Shown here one piece after another: positions 1-6,505 of a stretch of 7,262 nt of DNA; the stretch's first letter is position 1; each line of letters begins with the position of its first letter. Location: contig MGWJ01000192.1 of NCBI GenBank assembly GCA_001800945.1, positions 2,334 to 9,595 on the forward strand, read 5' to 3'. The notes below the pieces were generated by a model. It ran no database searches. It had not been told where the DNA came from and saw only the letters and a list, made by a program, of their open reading frames with translations. This DNA comes from Flavobacteria bacterium RIFCSPLOWO2_12_FULL_31_7. Lineage in GTDB: Bacteria > Bacteroidota > Bacteroidia > Flavobacteriales > Flavobacteriaceae. The translations under genes were made by a program, and so were the position numbers.

Positions 1-125
1 CAACGTTCCGCGGCTTGGCGCAGTAGCGGCTGCGTGAACGATTATTTCTTGCTAAGATAATATTTCCTTGCGAAAAATAGGCGAGTGGTTAAGATAATTT
101 TAGCTATTGCGCCAAACCGCTGTTA
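1..125 (-). repeat. attC-like inverted repeat, copy 1 (subfamily A)
   Basis: The left arm (about 2-30, with GCGGCTTGGCGCAGTAGC) pairs with the right arm (about 102-125, with GCTATTGCGCCAAACCGC), leaving one C.A mismatch and one G.T wobble. The left arm carries about four extra bases (GTTC) between AAC and the stem, as in the other copies. It is nearly identical to the copy at 5966-6092 although their flanking genes are unrelated. It begins at the window edge with CAAC rather than TAAC and follows the stop of the 136-897 gene in coding orientation. Confidence 0.8.
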
Positions 126-135
126 TGAGCAGTAA

Positions 136-897
136 TTATCTCATCGTTACAGTTTTCCATTCCATCACAATTTTACCGTTTGCTAACTTATCTGAAATTT
201 CTAAAAACTTAAACTTATTTTTGGAAATTTTTTTATGAAGTTTATGGAAATCTTTTATAGCTTCATACTTTCCATTATTGTAATAGAAGGTAAAATTATC
301 AACAAGTTTCCACTTGTTTTTCTTTAATGTCCAAATTTGAATACTTTTAAAATTGCTTGCGCAACTTGAATAATATTCTGCTATTTCATTTCCGCCATCT
401 TCGTCAATATCTCCAATACTAAATATACTTTCAGCATGGCAACAATTAGATTCAGTTTGTATTCTCGGAATTTTATTGTTGGTGAAATAATAAGATTGAC
501 CTTCTTCACACCAACCTAAACCAGGTAAAATAAATACAGAATCATTTTTTCCATCTCCATTTAAGTCACCTAAATTTTTAAACTCTTTTGCATTTGTTCT
601 ATCAGCTTCAAGTGAATATTCATAAAATTCTTCCTTTTTCAATATAGTAGGAAAACATCCTTTTTTTGAATTCTCTAATTCGTATCTTGAAATATCTAAT
701 TTAAATTTTCCTTTAAGAATGGAATCATTTATAAATTTAATATCATTAGAAAGTATCGTGTTTTTAGGTTTGCTGATTTTTAGTTTTTCGATTTCTTCCT
801 GATAGGAAAGCTTTTTATGAGAATTGGGTTTTTCTTCAACTTCATTTTTACAAGCTAATAGGTTAAAGAATACAATTAAAAAGATAAGGTTTCTCAT
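136..897 (-). CDS. Lipoprotein with FG-GAP-like Asp-rich loops, function unknown
   Basis: The product is 253 residues from the chosen ATG at 897. Residues 1-16 form a lipoprotein signal (hydrophobic stretch then LLAC, lipidated Cys16), so it should sit in the envelope, possibly on the surface. Two Asp/Asn-rich loops, GDLNGDGKND near residues 110-119 and GDIDEDGGNE near 162-171, look like the calcium-binding loops of FG-GAP/VCBS repeats often found in Bacteroidota secreted proteins. Several cysteines (GWCEE, a CC pair, SSC) lie between and after them. The reading frame is open to 981, but the extra residues are translated repeat DNA, so that start is unlikely. An ATG at 921 (adding MSNNITTL) lies on the cassette boundary and is the main alternative. 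No enzyme motif was recognised. Calling it an FG-GAP-type protein is tentative. Confidence 0.8.
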   Translation of the reverse strand: MRNLIFLIVFFNLLACKNEVEEKPNSHKKLSYQEEIEKLKISKPKNTILSNDIKFINDSILKGKFKLDISRYELENSKKGCFPTILKKEEFYEYSLEADRTNAKEFKNLGDLNGDGKNDSVFILPGLGWCEEGQSYYFTNNKIPRIQTESNCCHAESIFSIGDIDEDGGNEIAEYYSSCASNFKSIQIWTLKKNKWKLVDNFTFYYNNGKYEAIKDFHKLHKKISKNKFKFLEISDKLANGKIVMEWKTVTMR

Positions 898-920
898 TAA
901 GGTTGTTATATTATTGCTCA

Positions 921-1046
921 TAACGTTTTGCAGCTTGGCGAAGTGGCGGAAATCGAAGCGCAAATGTTCTGTTTTGCACAAAAGTTCAATCGAAGAACTG
1001 CCGTTGAATTTAGCACTAAACCCGCCATTTTGCCAAACTGCTGTTA
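921..1046 (-). repeat. attC-like inverted repeat, copy 2 (subfamily C)
   Basis: The arms are GCAGCTTGGCGAAGTGGCGG on the left (near 930-949) and CCGCCATTTTGCCAAACTGC on the right (near 1022-1041). They pair over 20 positions with two G.T wobbles and one C.A mismatch when the plus strand is folded. This is the most divergent copy: its centre lacks the AAGATAA block shared by the others, and it has GTTTT where most copies have GTTCC. It separates the 136-897 and 1062-1787 genes. Confidence 0.8.
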
Positions 1047-1061
1047 CCAGTAGTTTTTTCT

Positions 1062-1787
1062 TTAAGCTTTTTTTAATTTATCTAATATTAAATTCTTTTC
1101 GGCTTCATCATTTCTGTTTTCAAAATGTTTATTTATCCATAACTGCGCAGAATCAAAATCATTTTTTTTCGCATTTATAAAACTTAATATATATTCAAAT
1201 GAAATTATTCTGCTTCCAATTTCAAATGTTGGATTATTTATTTCATTTAAAAGACTTGTAATGTTTTGTTCAATCGTCTTATTTTCTTCAAACCATTTTT
1301 TTAGTTTTGGGATATTGTTTTCAACAACATTGTTTAAACTTTTTCTAAACTTTTCTTCATTTACAGTACTTATTTTGTCAGGATTTATTCGACTGTTATT
1401 TTCATAGCTTTTTTGCCAACCTTCTAATCTTTTATAATATATGATTTTAGTAGACTTATCAGTTTTATGATATGTCAATTTATTTTGTGAAGATATAGTT
1501 GGAATAAAATCGTAACAGATTCCAAAAGAGAAAGAACCTCCAAAATATTTAAAAACATTATATTCTACTACAAATTTAATTCCATCTTCGTTAAAATCAC
1601 TAAACCATAAATATTTTCCGTTCCAATTTTTTAGTCCAATTTCAGAAAACTTTGGTGTTGCAATTTCATTTAAAATTTCAAGTCTTTTTTCTAGTAAAAC
1701 TTCGTCTAGATTTTTTATATCATCGTAGATTTCATCTATCGCTTTTCTTTTGTCAATTATGTCTTTGATTTTACGAAAAAAGTTCAT
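1062..1787 (-). CDS. Hypothetical cytosolic protein, possibly DUF4304-like N-terminal half
   Basis: The product is 241 residues with no signal peptide or membrane segment, so probably cytosolic. The N-terminal 50 residues are charged and helical (FFRKIKDIIDKRKAIDEIYD). A central part near residues 55-100 has aromatic-rich beta-like segments (NWNGKYLWFSDF, FKYFGGSFSFGICYDF) that loosely recall the DUF4304 layout, but this is only an impression. The C-terminal half is helical and Lys/Glu-rich (KLKKWFEENKTIEQ, AEKNLILDKLKK). The ATG at 1787 lies about 30 bases inside the cassette end at 1818, and the stop at 1062 lies about 15 bases from the repeat, so it is the only gene of its cassette. No catalytic motif was seen and I do not recognise the family with confidence. 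Confidence 0.8.
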   Translation of the reverse strand: MNFFRKIKDIIDKRKAIDEIYDDIKNLDEVLLEKRLEILNEIATPKFSEIGLKNWNGKYLWFSDFNEDGIKFVVEYNVFKYFGGSFSFGICYDFIPTISSQNKLTYHKTDKSTKIIYYKRLEGWQKSYENNSRINPDKISTVNEEKFRKSLNNVVENNIPKLKKWFEENKTIEQNITSLLNEINNPTFEIGSRIISFEYILSFINAKKNDFDSAQLWINKHFENRNDEAEKNLILDKLKKA

Positions 1788-1815
1788 TTGAATTACGGTT
1801 TTTTAAAATTACTGG

Positions 1816-1941
1816 TAACGTTCCGGCGCTTGGCGAGGTTGCGAACTTCGGAACTAATTATTTTCTGTTAAAGATAAAATTTCTTGCGAAATGTCAACGT
1901 GTATTTACTACAAAATTCGCAATCTTGCCAAACGCCTGTTA
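1816..1941 (-). repeat. attC-like inverted repeat, copy 3 (subfamily B)
   Basis: The left arm GGCGCTTGGCGAGGTTGCGA pairs with the right arm TCGCAATCTTGCCAAACGCC, with two G.T wobbles and one C.A mismatch on the plus strand. The centre holds a second small dyad, ATTATTTTCT against AGATAAAATT. It is identical to copy 4 because it lies in the duplicated 794 bp unit. Its outer flanks, CTGG before TAAC and GCGG after GTTA, do not pair with each other; each pairs with the far end of the neighbouring cassette instead. Confidence 0.88.
1869..1897 (-). promoter_or_regulatory. Candidate Bacteroidota promoter inside attC-like repeat
   Basis: On the minus strand TTG (1897-1895) is followed after 18 bases by TATCTTTA (1876-1869), one base off the Bacteroidota -7 consensus TAnnTTTG with its -33 TTG. 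It points into the 1062-1787 gene, whose ATG is about 80 bases downstream. The match is weak and lies in a structural repeat, so it may be incidental. Confidence 0.25.
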
Positions 1942-1961
1942 GCGGTTCGGGCTTTTATGAT

Positions 1962-2585
1962 TTAATTATCGACAAATTCTGTTTTATGTTTTCTAATATA
2001 ATCGACTTGTATTTGTTGTAAATTTTCAGTTTGGTAAAGGTCATAGAATTCATCGTCAAACTCGTTCAAAGGATTGTCTTCATAAGACTTACTAAAGCCT
2101 TCAATTGTTCCGTTCTGATGTTGAGAAATCTTTGCGTTTTCTTTTTCAAAAGTTTCATTAGCTCGTTTCGTCAATTCGGCATATTTATTCGCTCCAACTA
2201 TTTTTAAAACATCAGGTAAATATTTATAAAACTGTCCACTTGAGTTAAAGTAAAATTGATTATAACCACCATTATTAACTTCTGATTCTAAAGCCCAAAT
2301 CATATAAATTGCTTGTTTTGATTTGTTCCAACTCATTACACTTGCAAATTCATTTTCATTATCTTCGGAATTCTTTTGCGATAAGTTGTCAAAAACTAAT
2401 TGTAATAATTTATCGTCAGAAGTATTGTCAATTAATTCTTCAGTTAGTTTTGTATAGATTTTTCTATTATTAAATTCTTCAATTGATTGACTAAGTTTTT
2501 CATCATCATTTTTCGCACTTCCTGAGCATCCAAGTACACTTAAGATAGTTGATATAATTCCCATAATTACTAAATTTCTTTTCAT
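1962..2585 (-). CDS. DUF4375/DMP19-like lipoprotein, copy 1 of 2
   Basis: The product is 207 residues. Residues 1-20 are a lipoprotein signal ending VLGC, with Cys20 lipidated; the following SGSAKNDDEK is acidic, a pattern tied to surface export of some Bacteroidota lipoproteins. The core segment near residues 99-118 (LESEVNNGGYNQFYFNSSG), followed by LKIVGA at 127-132, matches what I know of the DUF4375 family, also called DMP19-like after a Neisseria DNA-mimic protein. Members often have the NNGG-QFF-NSSG motif and unknown function. A periplasmic or surface lipoprotein would not meet DNA inside the cell, so a DNA-mimic role is unlikely here. The ATG at 2585 is 26 bases inside the cassette end. 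This copy is identical to the gene at 2756-3379. Confidence 0.9.
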   Translation of the reverse strand: MKRNLVIMGIISTILSVLGCSGSAKNDDEKLSQSIEEFNNRKIYTKLTEELIDNTSDDKLLQLVFDNLSQKNSEDNENEFASVMSWNKSKQAIYMIWALESEVNNGGYNQFYFNSSGQFYKYLPDVLKIVGANKYAELTKRANETFEKENAKISQHQNGTIEGFSKSYEDNPLNEFDDEFYDLYQTENLQQIQVDYIRKHKTEFVDN

Positions 2586-2609
2586 TTGTGGTTTTTTTAG
2601 CCTGACCGC

Positions 2610-2735
2610 TAACGTTCCGGCGCTTGGCGAGGTTGCGAACTTCGGAACTAATTATTTTCTGTTAAAGATAAAATTTCTTGCGAAATGTCAACGTGTATTT
2701 ACTACAAAATTCGCAATCTTGCCAAACGCCTGTTA
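2610..2735 (-). repeat. attC-like inverted repeat, copy 4 (subfamily B)
   Basis: Identical to copy 3, offset by 794 bases. Its flanks are CCGC before TAAC and GCGG after GTTA. Because it sits between two identical cassettes, this is the one place where left and right flanks pair directly across the repeat, giving the extended stem GACCGCTAAC with GTTAGCGGTT. It therefore shows in linear form what a circularised cassette's full site should look like. Confidence 0.88.
2663..2691 (-). promoter_or_regulatory. Candidate promoter inside attC-like repeat (duplicate copy)
   Basis: Same TTG-18 bases-TATCTTTA arrangement as at 1869-1897, here directed at the lipoprotein gene whose ATG is at 2585. A similar TATCTTTA without a clear TTG lies at 4280-4287 before the gene starting at 4183. 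Confidence 0.25.
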
Positions 2736-2755
2736 GCGGTTCGGGCTTTTATGAT

Positions 2756-3379
2756 TTAATTATCGACAAATTCTGTTTTATGTTTTCTAATATAATCGAC
2801 TTGTATTTGTTGTAAATTTTCAGTTTGGTAAAGGTCATAGAATTCATCGTCAAACTCGTTCAAAGGATTGTCTTCATAAGACTTACTAAAGCCTTCAATT
2901 GTTCCGTTCTGATGTTGAGAAATCTTTGCGTTTTCTTTTTCAAAAGTTTCATTAGCTCGTTTCGTCAATTCGGCATATTTATTCGCTCCAACTATTTTTA
3001 AAACATCAGGTAAATATTTATAAAACTGTCCACTTGAGTTAAAGTAAAATTGATTATAACCACCATTATTAACTTCTGATTCTAAAGCCCAAATCATATA
3101 AATTGCTTGTTTTGATTTGTTCCAACTCATTACACTTGCAAATTCATTTTCATTATCTTCGGAATTCTTTTGCGATAAGTTGTCAAAAACTAATTGTAAT
3201 AATTTATCGTCAGAAGTATTGTCAATTAATTCTTCAGTTAGTTTTGTATAGATTTTTCTATTATTAAATTCTTCAATTGATTGACTAAGTTTTTCATCAT
3301 CATTTTTCGCACTTCCTGAGCATCCAAGTACACTTAAGATAGTTGATATAATTCCCATAATTACTAAATTTCTTTTCAT
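2756..3379 (-). CDS. DUF4375/DMP19-like lipoprotein, copy 2 of 2
   Basis: Protein and flanking DNA are identical to the gene at 1962-2585: a lipoprotein signal to Cys20 (VLGC), an acidic start of the mature protein, and the DUF4375 motif with NNGGYNQFYFNSSG near residues 104-117. It is transcribed first of the pair. The repeat upstream of this copy (3404-3529) differs from the one upstream of copy 1 and carries a perfect TAnnTTTG box, so the two copies could be expressed at different levels. No difference between the copies was seen, so the duplication is recent, maintained by gene conversion, or artefactual. Confidence 0.9.
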   Translation of the reverse strand: MKRNLVIMGIISTILSVLGCSGSAKNDDEKLSQSIEEFNNRKIYTKLTEELIDNTSDDKLLQLVFDNLSQKNSEDNENEFASVMSWNKSKQAIYMIWALESEVNNGGYNQFYFNSSGQFYKYLPDVLKIVGANKYAELTKRANETFEKENAKISQHQNGTIEGFSKSYEDNPLNEFDDEFYDLYQTENLQQIQVDYIRKHKTEFVDN

Positions 3380-3403
3380 TTGTGGTTTTTTTAGCCTGAC
3401 CGC

Positions 3404-3529
3404 TAACGTTCCGGCGCTTGGCGAGGTTGCGAACTTCGGAACCGATTATTTTCTATCAAAGATAAAATTTCTTGCGAGAAATAAACGTGTATTTACTACA
3501 AAATTCGCAATCTTGCCAAACGCCTGTTA
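3404..3529 (-). repeat. attC-like inverted repeat, copy 5 (subfamily B)
   Basis: Same arms as copies 3 and 4, but the loop differs: ACCGATTATTTTCTATCAAAG in place of ACTAATTATTTTCTGTTAAAG, and GAGAAATAAACG in place of GAAATGTCAACG. The stem is preserved while loop bases drift. It belongs to the cassette of the 3539-4183 gene. Confidence 0.88.
3457..3464 (-). promoter_or_regulatory. TAnnTTTG -7 box inside attC-like repeat
   Basis: The minus strand reads TATCTTTG, an exact match to the Bacteroidota -7 consensus TAnnTTTG, about 78 bases before the ATG at 3379. No clear TTG is present at the -33 position. The box falls in the loop region of the repeat, where it would stay available while the arms pair. 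Confidence 0.3.
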
Positions 3530-3538
3530 GCAGCAGTA

Positions 3539-4183
3539 TTATTTTTTTATTAGTTTGTTACTTCCAATAAATTTTGTATTCAAATCGTTACTGTAAATTG
3601 TGTCATCTTGGATTAAATATTTTCGCTTAAGAATTACATATTTTTCCCCAATAAATTGATTCAATTTAAATTCAAGCCTATCAGGTTTTCCAGAATCTAC
3701 ATAATAAAGCATGTCAGGATAATATGATTTATTTTTATGAACTATTCTTATTTTTTTGATATTTGAATTAGGTTTTAAAATTTTTTGCTCTTCTAGATTT
3801 TTATATGATATGATAATTTTACCATTTTTATCAGTAGTGAATTCAGTTTCAGTATCATTAATATAAAATTTGGTTTGAATGTTTTCCTCATAAAGATTTG
3901 AAAACTTAATCATTAATGAATCTGGATTTTTTTCTGTAGTAAAGTATCTAATATCAACGTTGTCAATCTTGTTTTGTTTCTTGTAAATTAGTTCAATACT
4001 GTCATTCTGTATTTTATAATTACCAGTTTCTATATTGTCTTTTAAAAACGTGCTATATTCAAGTTTGTATGTTAAATCACTATAAAGATTTAGTTCACAC
4101 TTTTTGTTTTCGTTAACATATGTCGATTTTTTTTTACAACCGAGAATCAGCAAAATACATAATATAGAAATGAATAATTTCAT
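3539..4183 (-). CDS. Small lipoprotein, function unknown
   Basis: The product is 214 residues. Residues 1-16 form a compact lipoprotein signal (MKLFISILCILLILGC, Cys16 lipidated), followed by a basic KKK segment. The mature part looks beta-rich, with alternating short strands (LNLYSDLTYKLEYSTFLK, GNYKIQNDSIELIYKK). The segment near 30-70 resembles the lipocalin-like or META-type modules of small Bacteroidota lipoproteins, in which a peptide such as GNYKIQNDSIELIY describes a residual-stain style fold. This is only a shape impression. A later part (KNGKIIISYKNL, RIVHKNKSYYPDMLYYVD) could be a second beta domain. The ATG at 4183 is 46 bases from the cassette end, leaving the longest leader in the array, and the stop is about 10 bases before the repeat. 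No active-site motif was seen. Confidence 0.85.
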   Translation of the reverse strand: MKLFISILCILLILGCKKKSTYVNENKKCELNLYSDLTYKLEYSTFLKDNIETGNYKIQNDSIELIYKKQNKIDNVDIRYFTTEKNPDSLMIKFSNLYEENIQTKFYINDTETEFTTDKNGKIIISYKNLEEQKILKPNSNIKKIRIVHKNKSYYPDMLYYVDSGKPDRLEFKLNQFIGEKYVILKRKYLIQDDTIYSNDLNTKFIGSNKLIKK

Positions 4184-4226
4184 CAGTTTAAGTTCTTGTT
4201 TTAGAGGTTCGTAAGTATATTGCTGC

Positions 4227-4352
4227 TAACGTTCCGGCGCTTGGCGAGGTTGCGAACTTCGGAACCGATTATTTTCTGTTAAAGATAAAATTTCTTGCGA
4301 GAAATAAACATGAATTTACTACAAAATTCGCAATCTTGCCAAACGCCTGTTA
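4227..4352 (-). repeat. attC-like inverted repeat, copy 6 (subfamily B)
   Basis: The arms are identical to copies 3-5; the loop is a mosaic, with ACCGATT as in copy 5 but CTGTTAAAG as in copies 3 and 4. Its left flank (TGCTGC) pairs with the far end of the 3539-4183 cassette, and its right flank (TGTGCC) with the far end of the two-gene cassette. It is the site belonging to the two-gene cassette. Confidence 0.88.
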
Positions 4353-4363
4353 TGTGCCGTTTA

Positions 4364-5194
4364 TTATTTCTCTTTATATCTTACAACATATTCACCACTT
4401 ACTTTGTAGCCAACTTTTTGGAAAGCTTTATTAGATGCAGGATTATAAGCGTTAGTCATTAACAAGCATTTTTGGTGTCCATTTTCAATTAAACCTTTTG
4501 TTATTGTATAAACCAAAGACGAAGCAATCCCCAATTTTCTTGAGCTTGGATTTGTTATAACATAACCGATTACGGGAAAATCAAATTCATCGTAGTTGAC
4601 TTGTGCAATACCCACCAATTTATCATTTAATCTCCAACAAAAGATATTTCTTTTCTGAATTCCAGATAACATTATATTAAAAACATTATCTGAAGGTTTC
4701 TCTTCATCATAAAACTCATCTACGAATATATTTCCCAATTTGACAAGTTCAAGTAAATCTTCTTCGTTTGCCATTTGAGCTTCTCCAGCGGCATATTCAA
4801 ATGGTTCTGTAACTTTATCACATTGATAATATATTCTATGTTTTTGTTCCGAATACTCAACGTTAAATTTTGAAAACAAAGAATCAATTATGTTTTTAGT
4901 GCCAAAAAAAGTATATCGTTTGAATTTATGAAATTCTAATCCTTGTGCTACTAAAGTTGTAATTTCATCATTTACTTCTGAAGCGTAAATTAAGCACTCG
5001 TCTTTTACAAGTAGTACAGATACAAAATTATTTTCACCAACAACATTGAAAAATTTTATTAGTTGGACTTCATTGCGAAAAACTCTTATGAATGTTTTTT
5101 CCAGATTAAAGTATAGAAATGGATTGCTTTCTATGAAGTCCATGATGGATTTCACATAATCTCTAAAATCATTAAATTCTTTTATTTGATACAC
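4364..5194 (-). CDS. GNAT family N-acetyltransferase
   Basis: A cytosolic enzyme expected to move an acetyl group from acetyl-CoA to an amine; the substrate is unknown. The GNAT fold is in the C-terminal half. Numbering from the upstream ATG at 5224: strand KLVGIAQVN (202-210), strand and acetyl-CoA loop YVITNPSSRKLGIASSLV (221-238, with the R-x-x-G-x-A signature at 229-234), and the motif B-like NAYNPASNKAFQKVGYKV (258-275). The N-terminal 140 residues may be a degenerate second GNAT-like domain. I prefer the GTG at 5194 (276 residues): it shares one base with the upstream stop (TAGTG), and YQIKEFNDF fits a usual GNAT first strand. The ATG at 5224 would give 286 residues and a 31-base overlap. 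Acetyltransferases are frequent cargo of integron cassettes. Confidence 0.88.
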   Translation of the reverse strand: MYQIKEFNDFRDYVKSIMDFIESNPFLYFNLEKTFIRVFRNEVQLIKFFNVVGENNFVSVLLVKDECLIYASEVNDEITTLVAQGLEFHKFKRYTFFGTKNIIDSLFSKFNVEYSEQKHRIYYQCDKVTEPFEYAAGEAQMANEEDLLELVKLGNIFVDEFYDEEKPSDNVFNIMLSGIQKRNIFCWRLNDKLVGIAQVNYDEFDFPVIGYVITNPSSRKLGIASSLVYTITKGLIENGHQKCLLMTNAYNPASNKAFQKVGYKVSGEYVVRYKEK

Positions 5195-5931
5195 TAGTTT
5201 TCTTTTATTGCTTTGACTGACCAAATTGTGGCTTTAAATAAAATCCTTATAGGATAGATTATTATTAGAATCACAATCGAAAGAGTAAATAATATTCTCG
5301 ATATTTCCTCATCAGAAAAAATTGAGTTCTTTGATTTGATTATTGAGGCTGATATATTTTGCTTTTCTTTAAGAAGATTTTTTATATTTCGTTGATTATC
5401 AATCGTTACATTTTGACTAATTGATATTTTTGATAGAAATGACTCGTAAGTTCCTAAATCATAATCTTTAGAAAATCTATAGAAAAATTTCATTTTATAA
5501 GTGCTGTCTTTTAATAGTTCTGAAAACCTTTTTAAATTAACATAATCAAATTGACATTCTAAAATTGGAATTCCATAATCATCTACCCTTGTAGATTCTG
5601 AACAAACATATCCGTTAGTGCTTCCATTTTTAATATTTGCTGAAGGATAATCGCTTAAAAATGTTTTTTGGTGTTTTATTGGAATTCTATATTTTTTTCC
5701 CTCTACTGAATAATTTAGTGTAAGATTTTCGCGGATTCCGTCATACAATAAAGCAATCCTGTTTTTAGGACTATTTTTAATTTTTATAAAGAGTTCATTC
5801 TGTCTTTTTGTTGAAGACAAAATTTGCTTTTCGTGAAAATTATTACTCACAATAATTACAACCCAAACGACCACAACAAGTAATATACTTAATAAAAGTA
5901 ATAGAAACTCTTTTGCAATGATTTTTTTCAT
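5194..5931 (-). CDS. Two-TM membrane protein, function unknown
   Basis: The product is 245 residues from the ATG at 5931. A strongly hydrophobic N-terminal segment (about residues 8-30, FLLLLLSILLVVVVWVVIIV) and a second near 210-232 (IVILIIIYPIRILF) bracket a soluble middle of about 180 residues, probably in the periplasm. The middle includes YSVEGKKYRIPIKHQKTF and a Cys pair (YVCSES, LECQFD). Alternative in-frame starts are an ATG at 5952 (adding MNLQLKN) and a codon at 5964 that abuts the repeat. The stop overlaps the GNAT start by one base, so the two genes are probably translationally coupled. Whether the acetyltransferase acts with this protein is unknown. No family was recognised. Confidence 0.82.
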   Translation of the reverse strand: MKKIIAKEFLLLLLSILLVVVVWVVIIVSNNFHEKQILSSTKRQNELFIKIKNSPKNRIALLYDGIRENLTLNYSVEGKKYRIPIKHQKTFLSDYPSANIKNGSTNGYVCSESTRVDDYGIPILECQFDYVNLKRFSELLKDSTYKMKFFYRFSKDYDLGTYESFLSKISISQNVTIDNQRNIKNLLKEKQNISASIIKSKNSIFSDEEISRILFTLSIVILIIIYPIRILFKATIWSVKAIKEN

Positions 5932-5965
5932 ATTCTTTAGTTGTAGGTTCATCAAAAATGGCACA

Positions 5966-6092
5966 TAACGTTCCGCGGCTTGGCGCAGTAGCGACTGCGT
6001 GAAACGATTATTTCTTGCTAAGATAAGATTTTCCAGCGGAAAATCGAATGTGATGTTAAATGAAATTTAGCTATTGTGCCAAACCGCTGTTA
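5966..6092 (-). repeat. attC-like inverted repeat, copy 7 (subfamily A)
   Basis: Close relative of copy 1: both have CGCGGCTTGGCGCAGTAGCG on the left and GCCAAACCGC on the right. The right arm has GCTATTGTGCC where copy 1 has GCTATTGCGCC. In the loop, TTTCTTGCTAAGATAA is shared with copy 1. Unrelated cassettes thus carry nearly the same site, as in chromosomal arrays whose sites are homogeneous. Confidence 0.85.
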
Positions 6093-6104
6093 GCAGCTGG
6101 CTTT

Positions 6105-6470
6105 TTACTTCAATTCCAAAGTTTCTATTATTTTTTCAATATTTTCCACCTTGATAAAAAAATCGTAACAATTTTCACAAACCCAATCTTCGTTTTGTGA
6201 CTCATAAGCATTTTGGTTATTTTCTATTCTTTCTATACAAATTTCACAATGTTCATGAGTCCAACCATCTTTAATTAACTCAAAGGAATTGTTATCAAAT
6301 TTTTGCCCAATATATGGACGTAAAGTGCCACCATTTTTATCTATTAATGCTGGTTTGGATTTCCAAATTTCAGAATTCCATGTCAAGTTTCTTAAATAAT
6401 CAAGTAATTCAAATAATATAGATAATTCACTTTTTTGTTTTCTATAAAGTGTTTTTAAAAATTCTTGCAT
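6105..6470 (-). CDS. Small four-cysteine (putative zinc-binding) protein
   Basis: The product is 121 residues, with no signal peptide or membrane segment. Two CxxC pairs, Cys75/Cys78 in EHCEIC and Cys98/Cys101 in WVCENC, are 19 residues apart with conserved-looking aromatics (GWTHEHC before, CYDFF after). This spacing suggests a zinc ribbon or treble-clef-like knuckle. The N-terminal 35 residues are predicted helical (LKTLYRKQKSELSILFELLD), followed by a loop with GGTLRPYIGQKF. Small proteins with a WxHEHCxxC...WxCxxC pattern are familiar from Bacteroidota as hypothetical proteins, but I know of no assigned role. It is the only gene in the shortest cassette (540 bp). The ATG at 6470 lies about 38 bases from the cassette end. 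Confidence 0.85.
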   Translation of the reverse strand: MQEFLKTLYRKQKSELSILFELLDYLRNLTWNSEIWKSKPALIDKNGGTLRPYIGQKFDNNSFELIKDGWTHEHCEICIERIENNQNAYESQNEDWVCENCYDFFIKVENIEKIIETLELK

Positions 6471-6505
6471 ATATCTATTCCATAAAGTTATGAGAAGCTT
6501 GCTGC

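Larger units (their letters stand above)
1819..3406 (-). repeat. Exact tandem duplication of a 794 bp cassette
   Basis: Positions 1819-2612 and 2613-3406 read as identical, each holding one repeat and one complete 207-residue lipoprotein gene. On the low side identity stops abruptly at TAAC (1816/2610): the preceding bases are CTGG in one and CCGC in the other. On the high side the third repeat at 3404 continues to match for about 39 bases, then diverges (ACCGATT against ACTAATT). The unit therefore matches one cassette. Insertion of a cassette circle next to its source, or unequal recombination between flanking repeats, would both give this. An assembly artefact cannot be excluded from sequence alone. 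Confidence 0.9.

Noticed and set aside
898..981. 28-residue N-terminal extension of the lipoprotein at 136-897
   Set aside because: The extra residues are translated from repeat DNA and would displace the lipoprotein signal from the N-terminus. The ATG at 897 (or 921) gives a normal signal.
921..1046. Repeats as plain transcription terminators or REP-type elements
   Set aside because: The stems lack a following T-run in gene direction, are much longer than REP units, and would not explain matching ends across genes. A side role in termination is still possible.
824..1180. Plus-strand open frame of 118 codons
   Set aside because: It runs antisense through the start of one gene, a whole repeat and the end of another gene, and has a composition typical of AT-rich antisense frames.
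1819..1850. Canonical integron attC consensus (RYYYAAC ... GTTRRRY)
   Set aside because: Only AAC and GTT fit in all copies; the next bases (for example GTTAGCG, GTTATGA, GTTACCA) do not match RRRY. The sites are therefore called attC-like rather than attC.
1816..3531. Insertion sequence or composite transposon with terminal inverted repeats
   Set aside because: No transposase is present and no target-site duplication was found. The end boxes differ between units while the repeats between them are shared, which a transposon with fixed ends does not explain.
921..4352. CRISPR array
   Set aside because: Repeats are 125-127 bp, internally palindromic and spaced by full-length genes, not by short uniform spacers.
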